37,494 nucleotides of DNA from Desulfosporosinus cupriresistens (GCF_001707885.1 NZ_MASS01000044.1:1-37494); one strand, 5' to 3'; positions 17,485 through 26,250 are shown, counted from the first letter of the stretch. Translations and numbers: made by a program. The notes: generated by a model not told the origin, from the letters alone.

Positions 17485-17723
17485 TGATATGATTTCAAGA
17501 CATCAATGTACTGCGGAACTTAAAATTCTTGCGCTATTAATTTCAGAAAAAGCAATAATGACGATAATGGTTATTAACAATACGATTCAAGAATATTATT
17601 AGAATATTTAGATTTTCGTAGTTACAACTTTGAACTCAAGTAGTATACTTAGTTAAATAATGGAATAAGGGTAATTAAGGTTAGCTCAGTTATGGAAAAT
17701 AAATTAAAAGAAGGGTTTAGCTT

Positions 17724-19301
17724 ATGTTAAACGATAAAACGAAACCTATTATCCTGTCGGATCAGGTTCAGACATCTCTTTCTAATCTAGATCCTCTCAC
17801 CCAGAAGGTTTTTCTGTCTCTTAATCCGCCTAGCCCACAGGATAATAGGGCAGATGTTGACCAAGTGCGTCATGCGTTGGTACGTAGCTACGGCTCTGTT
17901 AATGTGCCCCTGGCAATTATGCCCAGGGTACCTGTCATATGCCGCAGCGCCGATTGGCAAGTCACAGCGACCCTTGCGGACACTGGACAAGGATGGAAAT
18001 TAATTGATCTGGAACCCGGCGACACCACCAAGGAACAATTCGGGTTGGCCATTGATATTGGCACGACAACGGTGGTTGTATACCTTGTTGATCTATGTGA
18101 CGGCACGGTTCTTAAACATGCAGCCGACTATAACGCTCAAATTGTCTTGGGCGAGGATATTCTAAACCGCATTCGTCATGCTGCCGAACCAGGCGGTTTA
18201 GCCCGCCTCCAAAAAGCAGTAGTAGACACCCTAAACGGTTTAATTAGAATCCTTTGTCCGTTGCCAATGGAGACAGGAAAAATTACTGCTGTGGCCATTG
18301 GGGCTAACACAACCATGGTTCATCTTTTGCTAGGTTTGAACCCCGCTTCTATTTGTCGGGACCCTTATACTCCGATTGTAAACAACCCAGGCTTGATTCC
18401 TGCTGGAGAAATAGGGCTGGATATTAATCCCTTAGCCCCTATCTATTGCTTGCCAAGCATAGGCAGTTACCTTGGTGGGGACGTCATCGGTGGAATCCTA
18501 GTGAGTGGGATGCACAAACAGCCAGACGTTTCGCTATTTGTTGACATCGGCACTAATGGTGAGATCGTGATGGGCAACGAAGAGTGGCTTGTTGCTTGCG
18601 CTGGAGCTGCCGGACCGGCTCTGGAAGGCGGTGTCACAAGCTACGGTATGCGGGCGGAACCAGGAGCCGTAGATCGTGTTTCAATAGATCCGAAGACGGG
18701 TAAGGTGGAGTATACAACGATAGACAATGCCCCTGCCCGCGGCATCTGTGGCTCTGGCCTGGTGGACACACTTGCCGAACTTTTCCTCAACGGCATCATT
18801 AATAGGACTGCCCGTTTTCAGACTGGGAAGGATTCGTTTGTTGTAGTCCCTGCTGCAGAATCGGCCACGGGAGAAGACATTGTCATAACGCAGATAGATA
18901 TAACTAACTTCATAGCTACGAAAGCAGCGGTCAACGCGGCAACAGATTTCTTGATGGAAAATGTAGGATGTGCTTGGCAGGAAATGAGCCATTTTTATGC
19001 TGCCGGAGCGTTTGGTCAGTATTTGCCGATCGAGTCAGCCGTTACAATTGGACTATATCCTGATTTGCCGCGCGCTGCCATTGTGCGCTTGGGCAATAGT
19101 TCTGGAGAAGCAGCCCGTCAAGTTCTCCTATCTCGCACCAAACGTCTGGAAGCAGAGGCTATCGCCGCAAAGGTCACATATTTTGAACTAAATGCCAATC
19201 CCGCTTTCATGGAGAAATTTAGTGGCAGTAAATTCTTGCCCCACACGGACATTGACCGTTACCCTAGCGTCAAGGAACGTCTGCAAGCCCGCCGCTTGTG
19301 A
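17724..19301 (+). CDS. ASKHA-domain corrinoid-activation-like protein (RACo/RamA-like)
   Basis: 525 residues resembling the reductive activators of corrinoid methyltransferase proteins, which use ATP to reduce Co(II) to Co(I). The ASKHA fold is seen as two glycine/aspartate phosphate loops, AIDIGTTTVVVYLVD (about 109) and LFVDIGTNGEIVMG (about 272), then CAGAAGPALEGG, GICGSGLVDTLAEL and FYAAGAFGQYLPIESA. The usual N-terminal plant-type 2Fe-2S domain is absent: the first 70 residues contain no cysteine. Electrons must then come from a separate protein, or the protein does something else. No methyltransferase or corrinoid protein gene is adjacent. Ribosome site AGAAGGG. Confidence 0.85.
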   Translation: MLNDKTKPIILSDQVQTSLSNLDPLTQKVFLSLNPPSPQDNRADVDQVRHALVRSYGSVNVPLAIMPRVPVICRSADWQVTATLADTGQGWKLIDLEPGDTTKEQFGLAIDIGTTTVVVYLVDLCDGTVLKHAADYNAQIVLGEDILNRIRHAAEPGGLARLQKAVVDTLNGLIRILCPLPMETGKITAVAIGANTTMVHLLLGLNPASICRDPYTPIVNNPGLIPAGEIGLDINPLAPIYCLPSIGSYLGGDVIGGILVSGMHKQPDVSLFVDIGTNGEIVMGNEEWLVACAGAAGPALEGGVTSYGMRAEPGAVDRVSIDPKTGKVEYTTIDNAPARGICGSGLVDTLAELFLNGIINRTARFQTGKDSFVVVPAAESATGEDIVITQIDITNFIATKAAVNAATDFLMENVGCAWQEMSHFYAAGAFGQYLPIESAVTIGLYPDLPRAAIVRLGNSSGEAARQVLLSRTKRLEAEAIAAKVTYFELNANPAFMEKFSGSKFLPHTDIDRYPSVKERLQARRL

Positions 19302-19360
19302 ACTGGAAATATTGGTAAGATAATAGATAATTCCGTTCGCAAATCTTAATTGATCTGATG

Positions 19361-19396
19361 GCGCCCCCTTTAATTGGCTTTAAGGGGGCGCTTTTT
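19361..19396 (+). terminator. GC-rich terminator after the ASKHA gene
   Basis: GCGCCCCCTT / AAGGGGGCGC stem followed by T5. Confidence 0.92.
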
Positions 19397-19700
19397 ATGT
19401 TTGTCAGAACGCATAACTGACGGTTATAACTTTCCCTTCTTGAGCTTAATAGTGTAGAAAGCTTCAGTCCGTGTTCATAAATAATCGATAATTCAAGCTG
19501 CCAACTAATTGGTACATGTATTCAATCGTTGACATACTACTGAAGTCAGAGCTGAAGCGGGTTATAAGGCCTAATATTTAAAGGTGTAAATAATCATATA
19601 CATTCAGCTTAAGTAAATTTGATGAGAGATTTATGAGGAAAAAAGAACTATAAGCCTTGTCATTGCTTAAAACAGAGGATTTTGAATCTAAGATGATTTT

Positions 19701-19717
19701 TTGGCATAAGAATTGCA
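19701..19717 (+). promoter_or_regulatory. Sigma-54 (-24/-12) promoter of the acetate transporter gene
   Basis: TTGGCATAAGAATTGCA keeps the invariant GG and GC with exact spacing (TGGCAT-N5-TTGCA), within one base of the consensus TGGCAC-N5-TTGCA. It lies about 165 nt upstream of the gene start. The rest of the roughly 580-bp intergenic region (19302-19883) holds a terminator and AT-rich sequence where an enhancer-binding site could lie; none is identified with certainty. Confidence 0.7.
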
Positions 19718-19883
19718 AGATTATTCCGTAGATTCAGAATAGAGCAATTCTAAGCTATGAATTGCCAAGTTGTTAGGGAAGAGAAATTTGAGAGGGAGGA
19801 GCATAGAGTTTTTTAAGTTGTGCGGATTTATTATTATAATTTATTTGGAGTATTAATTGTCCAAACTAAGGGGGAGAATTTTA

Positions 19884-20552
19884 ATGAGTACACAAGAAGT
19901 AAAAATTACTTATAGCGGTGCAGATCCTACAGCGTTTGGAGTTCTCGGTTTATCGTTGGTGTGTTTCGTCGCATCCTCTGCTAAATTAGGCTTCACTAAC
20001 CCTAAATCAACTGCTTTAATTGTTGTCTGGGCAGCATTATTGGGTGGAATTGTTCAGATTATGGCTGCAAACATTGACTTTAAAAAAGGTAATGTATTCG
20101 GTGGCACAGTTCTAGGCGCATATGGCTTTTTCTGGGTAGGTATGGCTTTTTCAATGGCAATTATGAATGGGATGCTTGGTCCAGGCATGCAAGCAGCAGT
20201 TGATCCTAAAATGTTGGGAGTAGTATATGTTGGTTACCTGATTTTTTCTCTGTTTATTACTGTAGCGGCTTTCGAAGTGAACTTCCCTTTTATTGTAATG
20301 CTAGTGCTCATCGACGTGTTATTTATTTCTCTAGCGGCTGTATCGTTTAAAATGGGTCCCGTCGCCACATTTGCCCAACTAGCTGGCTGGTCTGAATTAA
20401 TTATCTCCCTCGTTGGTTTCTATGCTTCAGGGGCAATATTTTTCAAGAACTTCTACGGCCGTGAAATATTACCATTGGGTAAGCCCTGGAATATTATCAA
20501 AAAGGCGACTCCTCCTTCAGCTCAAACTCAGAATCTTAAGCAGGCAATGTAA
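19884..20552 (+). CDS. Acetate uptake transporter, GPR1/FUN34/YaaH (SatP) family
   Basis: 222-residue protein with six hydrophobic segments and family marks: ADPTAFGVLGL (variant of the N-P-A-P-L-G-L motif), GGIVQIMAANIDFKKGNVFGGTVLGAYGFFW, and a final FYASGAIFFKNFYGREILPLGKPW. By family it moves acetate or succinate with protons. ATG 19884 follows GGGGGAG; an earlier TTG at 19857 is rejected. Monocistronic between a sigma-54 promoter and a terminator, suggesting control by an activator that senses organic acid or energy state. Confidence 0.9.
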   Translation: MSTQEVKITYSGADPTAFGVLGLSLVCFVASSAKLGFTNPKSTALIVVWAALLGGIVQIMAANIDFKKGNVFGGTVLGAYGFFWVGMAFSMAIMNGMLGPGMQAAVDPKMLGVVYVGYLIFSLFITVAAFEVNFPFIVMLVLIDVLFISLAAVSFKMGPVATFAQLAGWSELIISLVGFYASGAIFFKNFYGREILPLGKPWNIIKKATPPSAQTQNLKQAM

Positions 20553-20639
20553 CATTTATCAAGTTACTATGGGGCTGTGCTAAAACTTGTTACTATATTT
20601 TTCACATCCCCACTTTTGCTTCTATATCATCAAAACACA

Positions 20640-20678
20640 AGCGTCCTCACTCCACTTTAATAGTGAAATGAGGACGCT
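20640..20678 (+). terminator. Terminator after the acetate transporter
   Basis: AGCGTCCTCA (20640-20649) pairs perfectly with TGAGGACGCT (20669-20678), with inner pairing; the T tract is weak. Confidence 0.7.
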
Positions 20679-20734
20679 TATTGATTGTTATAACCACTTG
20701 AAATTTTGGAGACTGAGTTTTCACACATCCCCCT

Positions 20735-20931
20735 GGGACAATCCGTATGGTCAACCCTTCACTGTCACGGCGTCATGCGGGAACAGATGCAGTATGCCTA
20801 TGACGGACAGGAACGCCTGCTCTAAAGTTCTTTCGAATGGCAGTTCTGAGATGTACAGCTACGATTCCGTGGATAAAGGCTTTCTGAGGCCAAGCAATCC
20901 ACAACGATTTTGTTTATCTAGTTCTATGTAG
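20735..20931 (+). pseudogene. Possible YD-repeat (RHS-like) gene relic
   Basis: Two frames carry YD-repeat-like pieces: QMQYAYDGQERLL (about 20788-20823) ends at TAA, and in another frame SNGSSEMYSYDSVDKG follows (about 20838-20885). Together they resemble consecutive YxYDxxGR units broken by frameshifts. The evidence is short and I could be over-reading low-information sequence. The remainder of the gap from 20553 to 21005 holds only a terminator. Confidence 0.25.
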
Positions 20932-21004
20932 TTCCTTGTTAAGCAGGGTATTTAATTTTATAATTAGCGTATATCAAATTCTGAAAATTTAAGGGGGAAT
21001 TCCA

Positions 21005-21199
21005 ATGCCATTTATTCAAATGGAAGCAGGCAAATACACAAAAGAGCAAAAGGAACAACTGATTAGTGGTTTTACTAAGGTAGCTAGTGAGACTTTAGGT
21101 ATTCCCGAAGACAAATTTATTGTGTTGCTTAAAGAAAATGAGTTAGATAACTGGGGTACTGGGGGCAAGATGCTTAGTAAGGTATTAGGCGAGCAGTAA
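21005..21199 (+). CDS. 4-oxalocrotonate tautomerase family enzyme
   Basis: 64-residue small tautomerase. After Met removal the N-terminal proline (MPFIQMEAGKYTKEQK) is the catalytic base, as in 4-OT. The length and the helix KEQLISGFTKVASETLGIPEDKFIVLLKE fit one subunit of the hexamer. Strong GGGGGAAT ribosome site. No aromatic meta-cleavage genes are nearby, so its substrate is unknown. Confidence 0.9.
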   Translation: MPFIQMEAGKYTKEQKEQLISGFTKVASETLGIPEDKFIVLLKENELDNWGTGGKMLSKVLGEQ

Positions 21200-21219
21200 A
21201 ACAATAAATGACGGTTAGG

Positions 21220-21251
21220 TTAAGAGGAGACGCCTGAGCGTCTCCTCTTAA
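21220..21251. terminator. Perfect 14-bp hairpin between convergent genes
   Basis: TTAAGAGGAGACGC / GCGTCTCCTCTTAA with a CTGA tetraloop. It probably terminates the tautomerase mRNA and may serve the opposing cax gene. Confidence 0.8.
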
Positions 21252-21279
21252 AATTGAAAAGTTAAACTTAATAAACGTG

Positions 21280-22314
21280 CTACACAAAAAGGAAGGCTAA
21301 AGCCATTATAGCATACGCTGCCAAAAGCTGTGCTCCTTCTAGCCAGTTAGAGCGCCCATCCAAATTAATCATTGCGGTAATAACGATCCCCATGATGATG
21401 ACTATAAGTTCATAACTGGTAAAGAGGAGGTCAAGAGGGTGGCCCATAAAGTAGCCTAGAAATACTAACAGAGGGGCAACAAAGAGCGCAATTTGTGTGC
21501 TTGAGCCAATGGCTATTTCTAGACTGATTTCCATTTTATTTTTCAGGGCCATTATTACGCTGGTGGAATGTTCAGCGGCGTTGCCGATGATCGGAATAAC
21601 GATAACTCCAATGAAGAGTTCGCTGATCCCCAGAGTTTTAACTACAGAATCAATTCCTTCCACCAGAAATTCGCTTTCTAAGACTACGAATAAAGTAGCA
21701 ATGAGTAAAATCAACAAAGCTTTCGATTTTGACCATGTTGGATCTTCCGAATGTTCTTGACTAGGCCGAAAAACATCCTTGTGTGTATGAAGAGAGAAAA
21801 GTAAACTTAATAAATAGACGAGCATCAGGACAAAAGCAACCCCAAGACTTAAGGGCTCTGCAGCAGGATTAGAGTGTGTGTTTAGAAAGACAGCGGGAAT
21901 GATCAGCCCCGTAACGGCCATAAGGAGCATTGAGGTATGCATACCAGCGGCTGCTCTGTTGAATTTTTGAGACTTATACTTAAAACCGCCAAGGAACATA
22001 CTTAAACCCAACACTAGAAGAAGATTACCGATGATGGAGCCTGTTATAGAGGCTTTGACAACTTCTACAAGGCCGGCTTGTAGGGCGAAAATGGTGATGA
22101 TCAGTTCTGCCGCATTGCCAAAGGTAGCATTAAGTAAGCCTCCAATTCTGGGACCAACAAAGATGGCTATTTCTTCTGTGGCTTTCCCCATATAGCCGGC
22201 AAGTGGAATTATGCTTAAACCCGCAGCGACAAAAAGTAAGACAGGCGAATAATCAGACAGTCGAAGGAAAATACTGGCGGGAATCGCCAAAAGTAACAGA
22301 TTGAGAAACTTCAA
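21280..22314 (-). CDS. Calcium/proton antiporter (CaCA, Cax/ChaA type)
   Basis: 344-residue, about 11-helix cation exchanger. The two inverted alpha-repeats are clear: GGLLNATFGNAAELIITIFAL (positions about 22140-22080) and GNAAEHSTSVIMALKNKMEISL, followed by AIGSSTQIALFVAP; the acidic residues of both GNAAE motifs bind Ca2+. An acidic/His loop (HTHKDVFRPSQEHSEDP) separates the halves. TTG start at 22314 with AAGGAGG 8 nt upstream. It probably exports Ca2+ using the proton gradient. Confidence 0.92.
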   Translation of the reverse strand: MKFLNLLLLAIPASIFLRLSDYSPVLLFVAAGLSIIPLAGYMGKATEEIAIFVGPRIGGLLNATFGNAAELIITIFALQAGLVEVVKASITGSIIGNLLLVLGLSMFLGGFKYKSQKFNRAAAGMHTSMLLMAVTGLIIPAVFLNTHSNPAAEPLSLGVAFVLMLVYLLSLLFSLHTHKDVFRPSQEHSEDPTWSKSKALLILLIATLFVVLESEFLVEGIDSVVKTLGISELFIGVIVIPIIGNAAEHSTSVIMALKNKMEISLEIAIGSSTQIALFVAPLLVFLGYFMGHPLDLLFTSYELIVIIMGIVITAMINLDGRSNWLEGAQLLAAYAIMALAFLFV

Positions 22315-22493
22315 AAACTTAACCTCCTTTATTTAATCTATTATTTCTAAAACAATTAAAATCTATTTGAGCACGTATGTCAAATAAAGGAACAGATACT
22401 TTGGCGCAATAACAAGGGTGGGAGCTAAGCTACCACCTGTTTTCGTTTTAATGGGAGACTTGTGGCAAATATTATAAGGTTAGCAGACGTGGT

Positions 22494-22904
22494 TTAAGTG
22501 CTTTGAATCAAATAGATTACAAGGAAGATCCCGACTGCAAGAACTGAAATGGTAAGCAGTATGCTAAGTATTGATGATGTATGATATGTATCTTCGTTTA
22601 TTTGTCTCTCGACCTTCTTATAGCGGATATAAGCAAGCACGCTCATTAAGGCCCCGAGACCGACGAGGAAGATTCCAACAATTGCTGAATACCCATGAGA
22701 AGGAGGTAGTGCACTTTCAATATTTGGTTGTTTTAAAATGTAGGACATTTGTTTTATGAACAATGCGAATCTCTCCACAACAAAACCGAATGCCATTATC
22801 CCAATGCTTGTTCTAATCCACGCAAGAAATGTTCTTTCATTTGCCATATGAACACGGCGGTTACCAAGACCTACAGGTTTCTTTTCTTCAATTATTTCTG
22901 GCAT
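22494..22904 (-). CDS. DUF202 (YidH-like) membrane protein
   Basis: 136 residues with the DUF202 signature RVHMANERTFLAWIRTSIGIMAFGFVVERF followed by three hydrophobic segments (positions about 22850-22500). ATG 22904 follows GGGAGGT; an upstream TTG at 22919 lies within that ribosome site. A plausible promoter sits upstream on the minus strand (TTTACA, 17 nt, TAAACT near 22925-22960). Function unknown. Confidence 0.88.
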   Translation of the reverse strand: MPEIIEEKKPVGLGNRRVHMANERTFLAWIRTSIGIMAFGFVVERFALFIKQMSYILKQPNIESALPPSHGYSAIVGIFLVGLGALMSVLAYIRYKKVERQINEDTYHTSSILSILLTISVLAVGIFLVIYLIQST

Positions 22905-23164
22905 ACAGTTACCTCCCAATAATAATAGTTTAACAATTAAAACAATAATTGTAAAAACAATTCATTTGTAAGGTGTAAATCCGATCATGAATTGCAGTTA
23001 TTCTGCACAGATCTGAATAATACGACATGATTTATATGCTAGCTAAGGAATGGAATAATAGTATTAATTGATTATGATCATACAGATCAACTATAGACTT
23101 GGCGATAACACGATGTTAATCTTTACTTGAGATCTATGAATTATAAAAAAAGGAGTGAAAGTGA

Positions 23165-23278
23165 ATGGTTTTAGGTGTCATTGCTATTATTGTAATTGAC
23201 GCTGTTTTAGTAATACTTTTCCTTAAATATAGCCACCTGTCGTTCATAAAACCTGGAGGAGGACGAAAGCATGTCTAA
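23165..23278 (+). CDS. Small hydrophobic 37-residue peptide
   Basis: MVLGVIAIIVIDAVLVILFL then KYSHLSFIKPGGGRKHV: one membrane helix and a basic, Gly-rich tail. AAAGGAG lies about 10 nt before ATG 23165. Near its end, a second GGAGGAGG precedes ATG 23271, which opens only nine codons. It is followed by a 23-bp perfect hairpin. No family recognised. It is the only candidate gene in the roughly 550-bp gap between DUF202 and the MCP-Cache gene. Confidence 0.4.
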   Translation: MVLGVIAIIVIDAVLVILFLKYSHLSFIKPGGGRKHV

Positions 23279-23335
23279 ACATGCAATGGCGGAAAGTTGA
23301 CACTGAGATAGCTTTTTCGAAAGTTGAACATTGCA

Positions 23336-23387
23336 AACAAGCAAATTATTAAAACGGCTGACAAGCCGTTTTAATAATTTGCTTGTT
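23336..23387. terminator. Unusually long perfect hairpin (23-bp stem)
   Basis: Positions 23336-23358 pair without mismatch with 23365-23387 around a TGACAA loop, with T-rich flank on the plus strand. Likely a bidirectional terminator for the small peptide and the opposing MCP-Cache gene. Confidence 0.8.
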
Positions 23388-23456
23388 GTTTTAAGAAGGA
23401 AAAAGGCGACACCTTAATACTTGCTCTAAAGGGTTTGATTGCGGTGCAGAGATGCC

Positions 23457-24458
23457 TTAGAGAGTTTCACTTACAAGAGCAGACCAGTTTTTCCCCTTAT
23501 AAGCGTTATAACCTCGAGTATGGGCGTAACCGTAAATCTTAGTGCCGGAAGTATTCTTTTCAAAGATATATCCGTAAGTTTCGCCTTTCATCGCGAGTTG
23601 GGCAGCACTAAGGTGCTTCAAATTATCCGAAAGAATACCCTTGCGGTTTCGGCAAGCAATGACGTAGCCATCGTTATTGATAATGAATATGTCCCCATTC
23701 TTACCGATGCGAGCTGATTCAATAATGTCATAAATAAAATTCCAGTTAAACCTGGTGGAGAAATACCCCAATAACTGACCTTCGTCACTGCGGATCGGAC
23801 ATGTATAAGCCACGGTATGCGATTTATCAATATTGGAAAGATAAAGATCACTTACAGAGATAGCGTTTGCAGCTTTGGCGTCTTTAAACCAGACTTTATC
23901 TGCCATGTTCTGTCCGATGAATTCATGGTGGACACCAGCTGCGACGATAGTGCCTTCAGTATCCAGCACATAAAGGTCTAGATAAACTTCATAAATGTCA
24001 ACCAGTTTTTTAAGTAACGTGTTAGCTACAGAAAAGCGATCGGAATCTGTCGTGCAAAAGCAGTTTTTCACTTTATCAAAACCGGCCCATGCTTGGGCAT
24101 CACAATTACGTTCAAAAAGGTTCCGATCAATTTTATCGATTGTGTCATAAGCGACATCGGCTGTACGTACAGCCATTATTTCATTGGCCTTGCTCTGGAT
24201 ATTTTCGATGATTTTGGTACTTTCTTTAGTTGAAGTTAAACTGCGCGTAGCCAGCTTTTTTATCTCATCCGCTACCACGCTAAAGCCTCGACCCGCTTCG
24301 CCGGCTCTTGCCGCTTCGATTGCAGAATTAAGAGACAAAAGATTGGTATGCTGGGCGATTTGGCGGATGGAATCGATGACTTGCCCCATTTCTTGGTTAG
24401 CGTCTTTAAGTTCACTAAGTAGAATGGAAGAATCAATAACAAGTTTGTCGTTTGACAT
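23457..24458 (-). CDS. Soluble chemoreceptor-like protein: MCP tip followed by Cache domain
   Basis: 333 residues with reversed architecture. The N-terminal part (about 10-95) carries the highly conserved MCP signalling tip, IAQHTNLLSLNSAIEAARAG then EAGRGFSVVADEIKKLA. The C-terminal part (about 130-333) is a Cache-type sensor (VYLDLYVLDTEGTIVAAG, KVWFKDAKAANAISVSDLY, GKNGDIFIINNDGYVIA). No transmembrane segment or signal peptide is seen, so both domains should be cytoplasmic. The MCP hairpin is shortened: the descending helix is brief and HAMP is absent. ATG 24458 follows AGAGGTGATG. It could sense a cytoplasmic metabolite and feed CheA/CheW. Confidence 0.85.
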   Translation of the reverse strand: MSNDKLVIDSSILLSELKDANQEMGQVIDSIRQIAQHTNLLSLNSAIEAARAGEAGRGFSVVADEIKKLATRSLTSTKESTKIIENIQSKANEIMAVRTADVAYDTIDKIDRNLFERNCDAQAWAGFDKVKNCFCTTDSDRFSVANTLLKKLVDIYEVYLDLYVLDTEGTIVAAGVHHEFIGQNMADKVWFKDAKAANAISVSDLYLSNIDKSHTVAYTCPIRSDEGQLLGYFSTRFNWNFIYDIIESARIGKNGDIFIINNDGYVIACRNRKGILSDNLKHLSAAQLAMKGETYGYIFEKNTSGTKIYGYAHTRGYNAYKGKNWSALVSETL

Positions 24459-24486
24459 GTAGACATCACCTCTTAAAAATAAACAT

Positions 24487-24510
24487 AGCCTACCCAAACT
24501 CAGGTAGGCT
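24487..24510 (-). promoter_or_regulatory. Leader hairpin upstream of the MCP-Cache gene
   Basis: Perfect 8-bp stem AGCCTACC / GGTAGGCT with an 8-nt loop, followed on the minus strand by a T-rich stretch, some 30 nt before the start codon. It may be a terminator for upstream reading or an mRNA-stability element. Confidence 0.4.
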
Positions 24511-24650
24511 TCATTGCCAATTCTGATTTTCATTATATGATAGACGTAGGAAATTGCAACATATTTCTTTTTGCCCGACTAATTTAAGGATTTTTAGCGG
24601 ATATTCCCGAGAAAAGAGATTTCGTTGGAGGAGAAACGCAACTACAGAGC

Positions 24651-25058
24651 TTAAGATAAGTACTCTAGACTAGGAACAGCAAAGGATAGATCACTAAACG
24701 TGAGCACGTCATTGAACTCAAGAAAGTTATAAGCGTTTTTTTGGGCATTCTCCATAAGTTCAGATATCGGAGTTGTAGTAAGGATAACGTCCTTTGGTTG
24801 AAGTAATTGGTGAATAAGGCCGAAATGCTGAGAGTTGAAGCGAATAGTAATGTGGATTTCATTCTCCCAAGTTACTTGGAGGACATAGGCATCCTTGTGT
24901 TCAGTTGCAAACCAATTATAGGTATACCCTGACAGACCGGATTGATTAATCGCTTTAACTTCTTTACTAAATTCCTTTACATATAGAATAAGCACATCGC
25001 GTCCATTTTCAAGTTTGCCAAAGGCTGATTGTTCAGGTGTGTAAGCTTGAGTAAACAT
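24651..25058 (-). CDS. Conserved-looking hypothetical protein
   Basis: 135-residue soluble protein, no signal peptide or membrane helix. An alpha/beta pattern (VLILYVKEF, AYVLQVTWENEIHITIRF) and an acidic C terminus are visible; no known motif. The start is supported by AGGGGGAT about 8 nt before ATG 25058. Single gene. Confidence 0.6.
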   Translation of the reverse strand: MFTQAYTPEQSAFGKLENGRDVLILYVKEFSKEVKAINQSGLSGYTYNWFATEHKDAYVLQVTWENEIHITIRFNSQHFGLIHQLLQPKDVILTTTPISELMENAQKNAYNFLEFNDVLTFSDLSFAVPSLEYLS

Positions 25059-25291
25059 CTTAATCCCCCTCTAGATAAAATTATCTTTACCCGCTCGAAA
25101 AAAAGTAATATTGTGTTGTCTATTATAGCTTACTTGTTTTACTCTTGAAAGTCTGTTGGTGTAAATAGTACGTTATACTGCCTTAGCCTTAGTTCCTCAA
25201 ATGGAATATAGCTATGGGTATGTAATCAATGCTTTTTAGATTGTCGTGAAGGAAAAATGCTATCACAAATTGAATTGTAATTGTGGAGGTG

Positions 25292-25351
25292 ATGAAGGTG
25301 TTTTTAAAACCATTGTTTGAAAATGATGTTCCTGTTGAACTTCGGTCTTGA
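25292..25351 (+). CDS. Possible 19-codon leader ORF before the EamA transporter
   Basis: MKVFLKPLFENDVPVELRS with GGAGGT just upstream (better spaced for the internal GTG at 25298), ending 27 nt before the transporter start. It could be a leader peptide or chance. The rest of 25059-25377 shows no other structure. Confidence 0.2.
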   Translation: MKVFLKPLFENDVPVELRS

Positions 25352-25377
25352 ACAGATTGAAGTACGGAGGAAAATAA

Positions 25378-26250
25378 ATGACAAAAAAACATCTGGGTTC
25401 AATATACCTAGCTACAGCTGCAACAATTTGGGGTGGCATGTATGTTGTTAGTAAAGTTGTGCTTACAGTCATCCAGCCGATAGAGTTAGTTTGGCTTCGC
25501 TATGTAGTGGCTCTTATCACACTTATAATGGTCGGAATTGTCACTCGCCAATCTTGGCGTATTCGTAGGCAGGATTTCCCCCATATTCTAGCAATCGGAG
25601 TGATTGGTTATGACATTTCAATCTGGACTCAGTTTGTTGGAACGAAGCTCTCATCCGCTCAAATGGGAGCTATGATTACCTCGGCTACACCAGCGTTAAT
25701 GGTTATATTTGCTCGTCTTTTACTGAAAGAAAAGATCACTTTTCGAAAAGGGTTGTCAACTTGCATAGCTATGATTGGTGTATTATGCATAGTAGGAGTT
25801 GGAGATATAGGAGATGCAAATCAGCTTGGTGGTATGGTGTTAGGGATAGCTGCTTTATCTTGGGCATTAATGTCTGTGCTGATAAAACGAATCCCCAGTA
25901 GTTATTCTCAACTTGTCGTTACCACTTACGCTATTTTAATAGCGACAGTGCTAATAACACCGTTTGCTTTTTCCCAGTTAGACCAAGCCCAGATCTATGC
26001 TCTCTCACAACCAGCTATTTGGAGCGGAGTTTTGTATCTAGGTATTGTTGCTACAGCTGCTGCTTTCTTTCTGTGGAACAAAGGGTTGCAAATGGTCGAT
26101 GCAGGCAGTGGAGGTCTTTACTTTTTCTTTCAGCCTATTGCAGGTACCATATTGGCTTGGCTTTTCCTTGGAGAACGTGTTGGAATTACATTTTGGATCG
26201 GAGCGATATTAATTCTGAGTGGAGTTTTTCTGGTAGTCAAAGAGTCATGA
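25378..26250 (+). CDS. EamA/DMT-superfamily transporter
   Basis: 290 residues forming ten hydrophobic segments in two EamA repeats. The first starts LGSIYLATAATIWGGMYVVSK and the second LGGMVLGIAALSWALMSVLIKR (about residue 145), ending with a LGERVGITFWIGAILILSGVFLV helix. Such proteins export amino acids, metabolites or drugs; no substrate can be assigned. ATG 25378 follows GGAGGAAA. Confidence 0.9.
   Translation: MTKKHLGSIYLATAATIWGGMYVVSKVVLTVIQPIELVWLRYVVALITLIMVGIVTRQSWRIRRQDFPHILAIGVIGYDISIWTQFVGTKLSSAQMGAMITSATPALMVIFARLLLKEKITFRKGLSTCIAMIGVLCIVGVGDIGDANQLGGMVLGIAALSWALMSVLIKRIPSSYSQLVVTTYAILIATVLITPFAFSQLDQAQIYALSQPAIWSGVLYLGIVATAAAFFLWNKGLQMVDAGSGGLYFFFQPIAGTILAWLFLGERVGITFWIGAILILSGVFLVVKES

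Noticed and set aside
23271..23330. Possible further UGA-decoded gene starting MSKHAMAES
   Set aside because: Several TGAs follow within a few codons, with no recognisable protein or SECIS.
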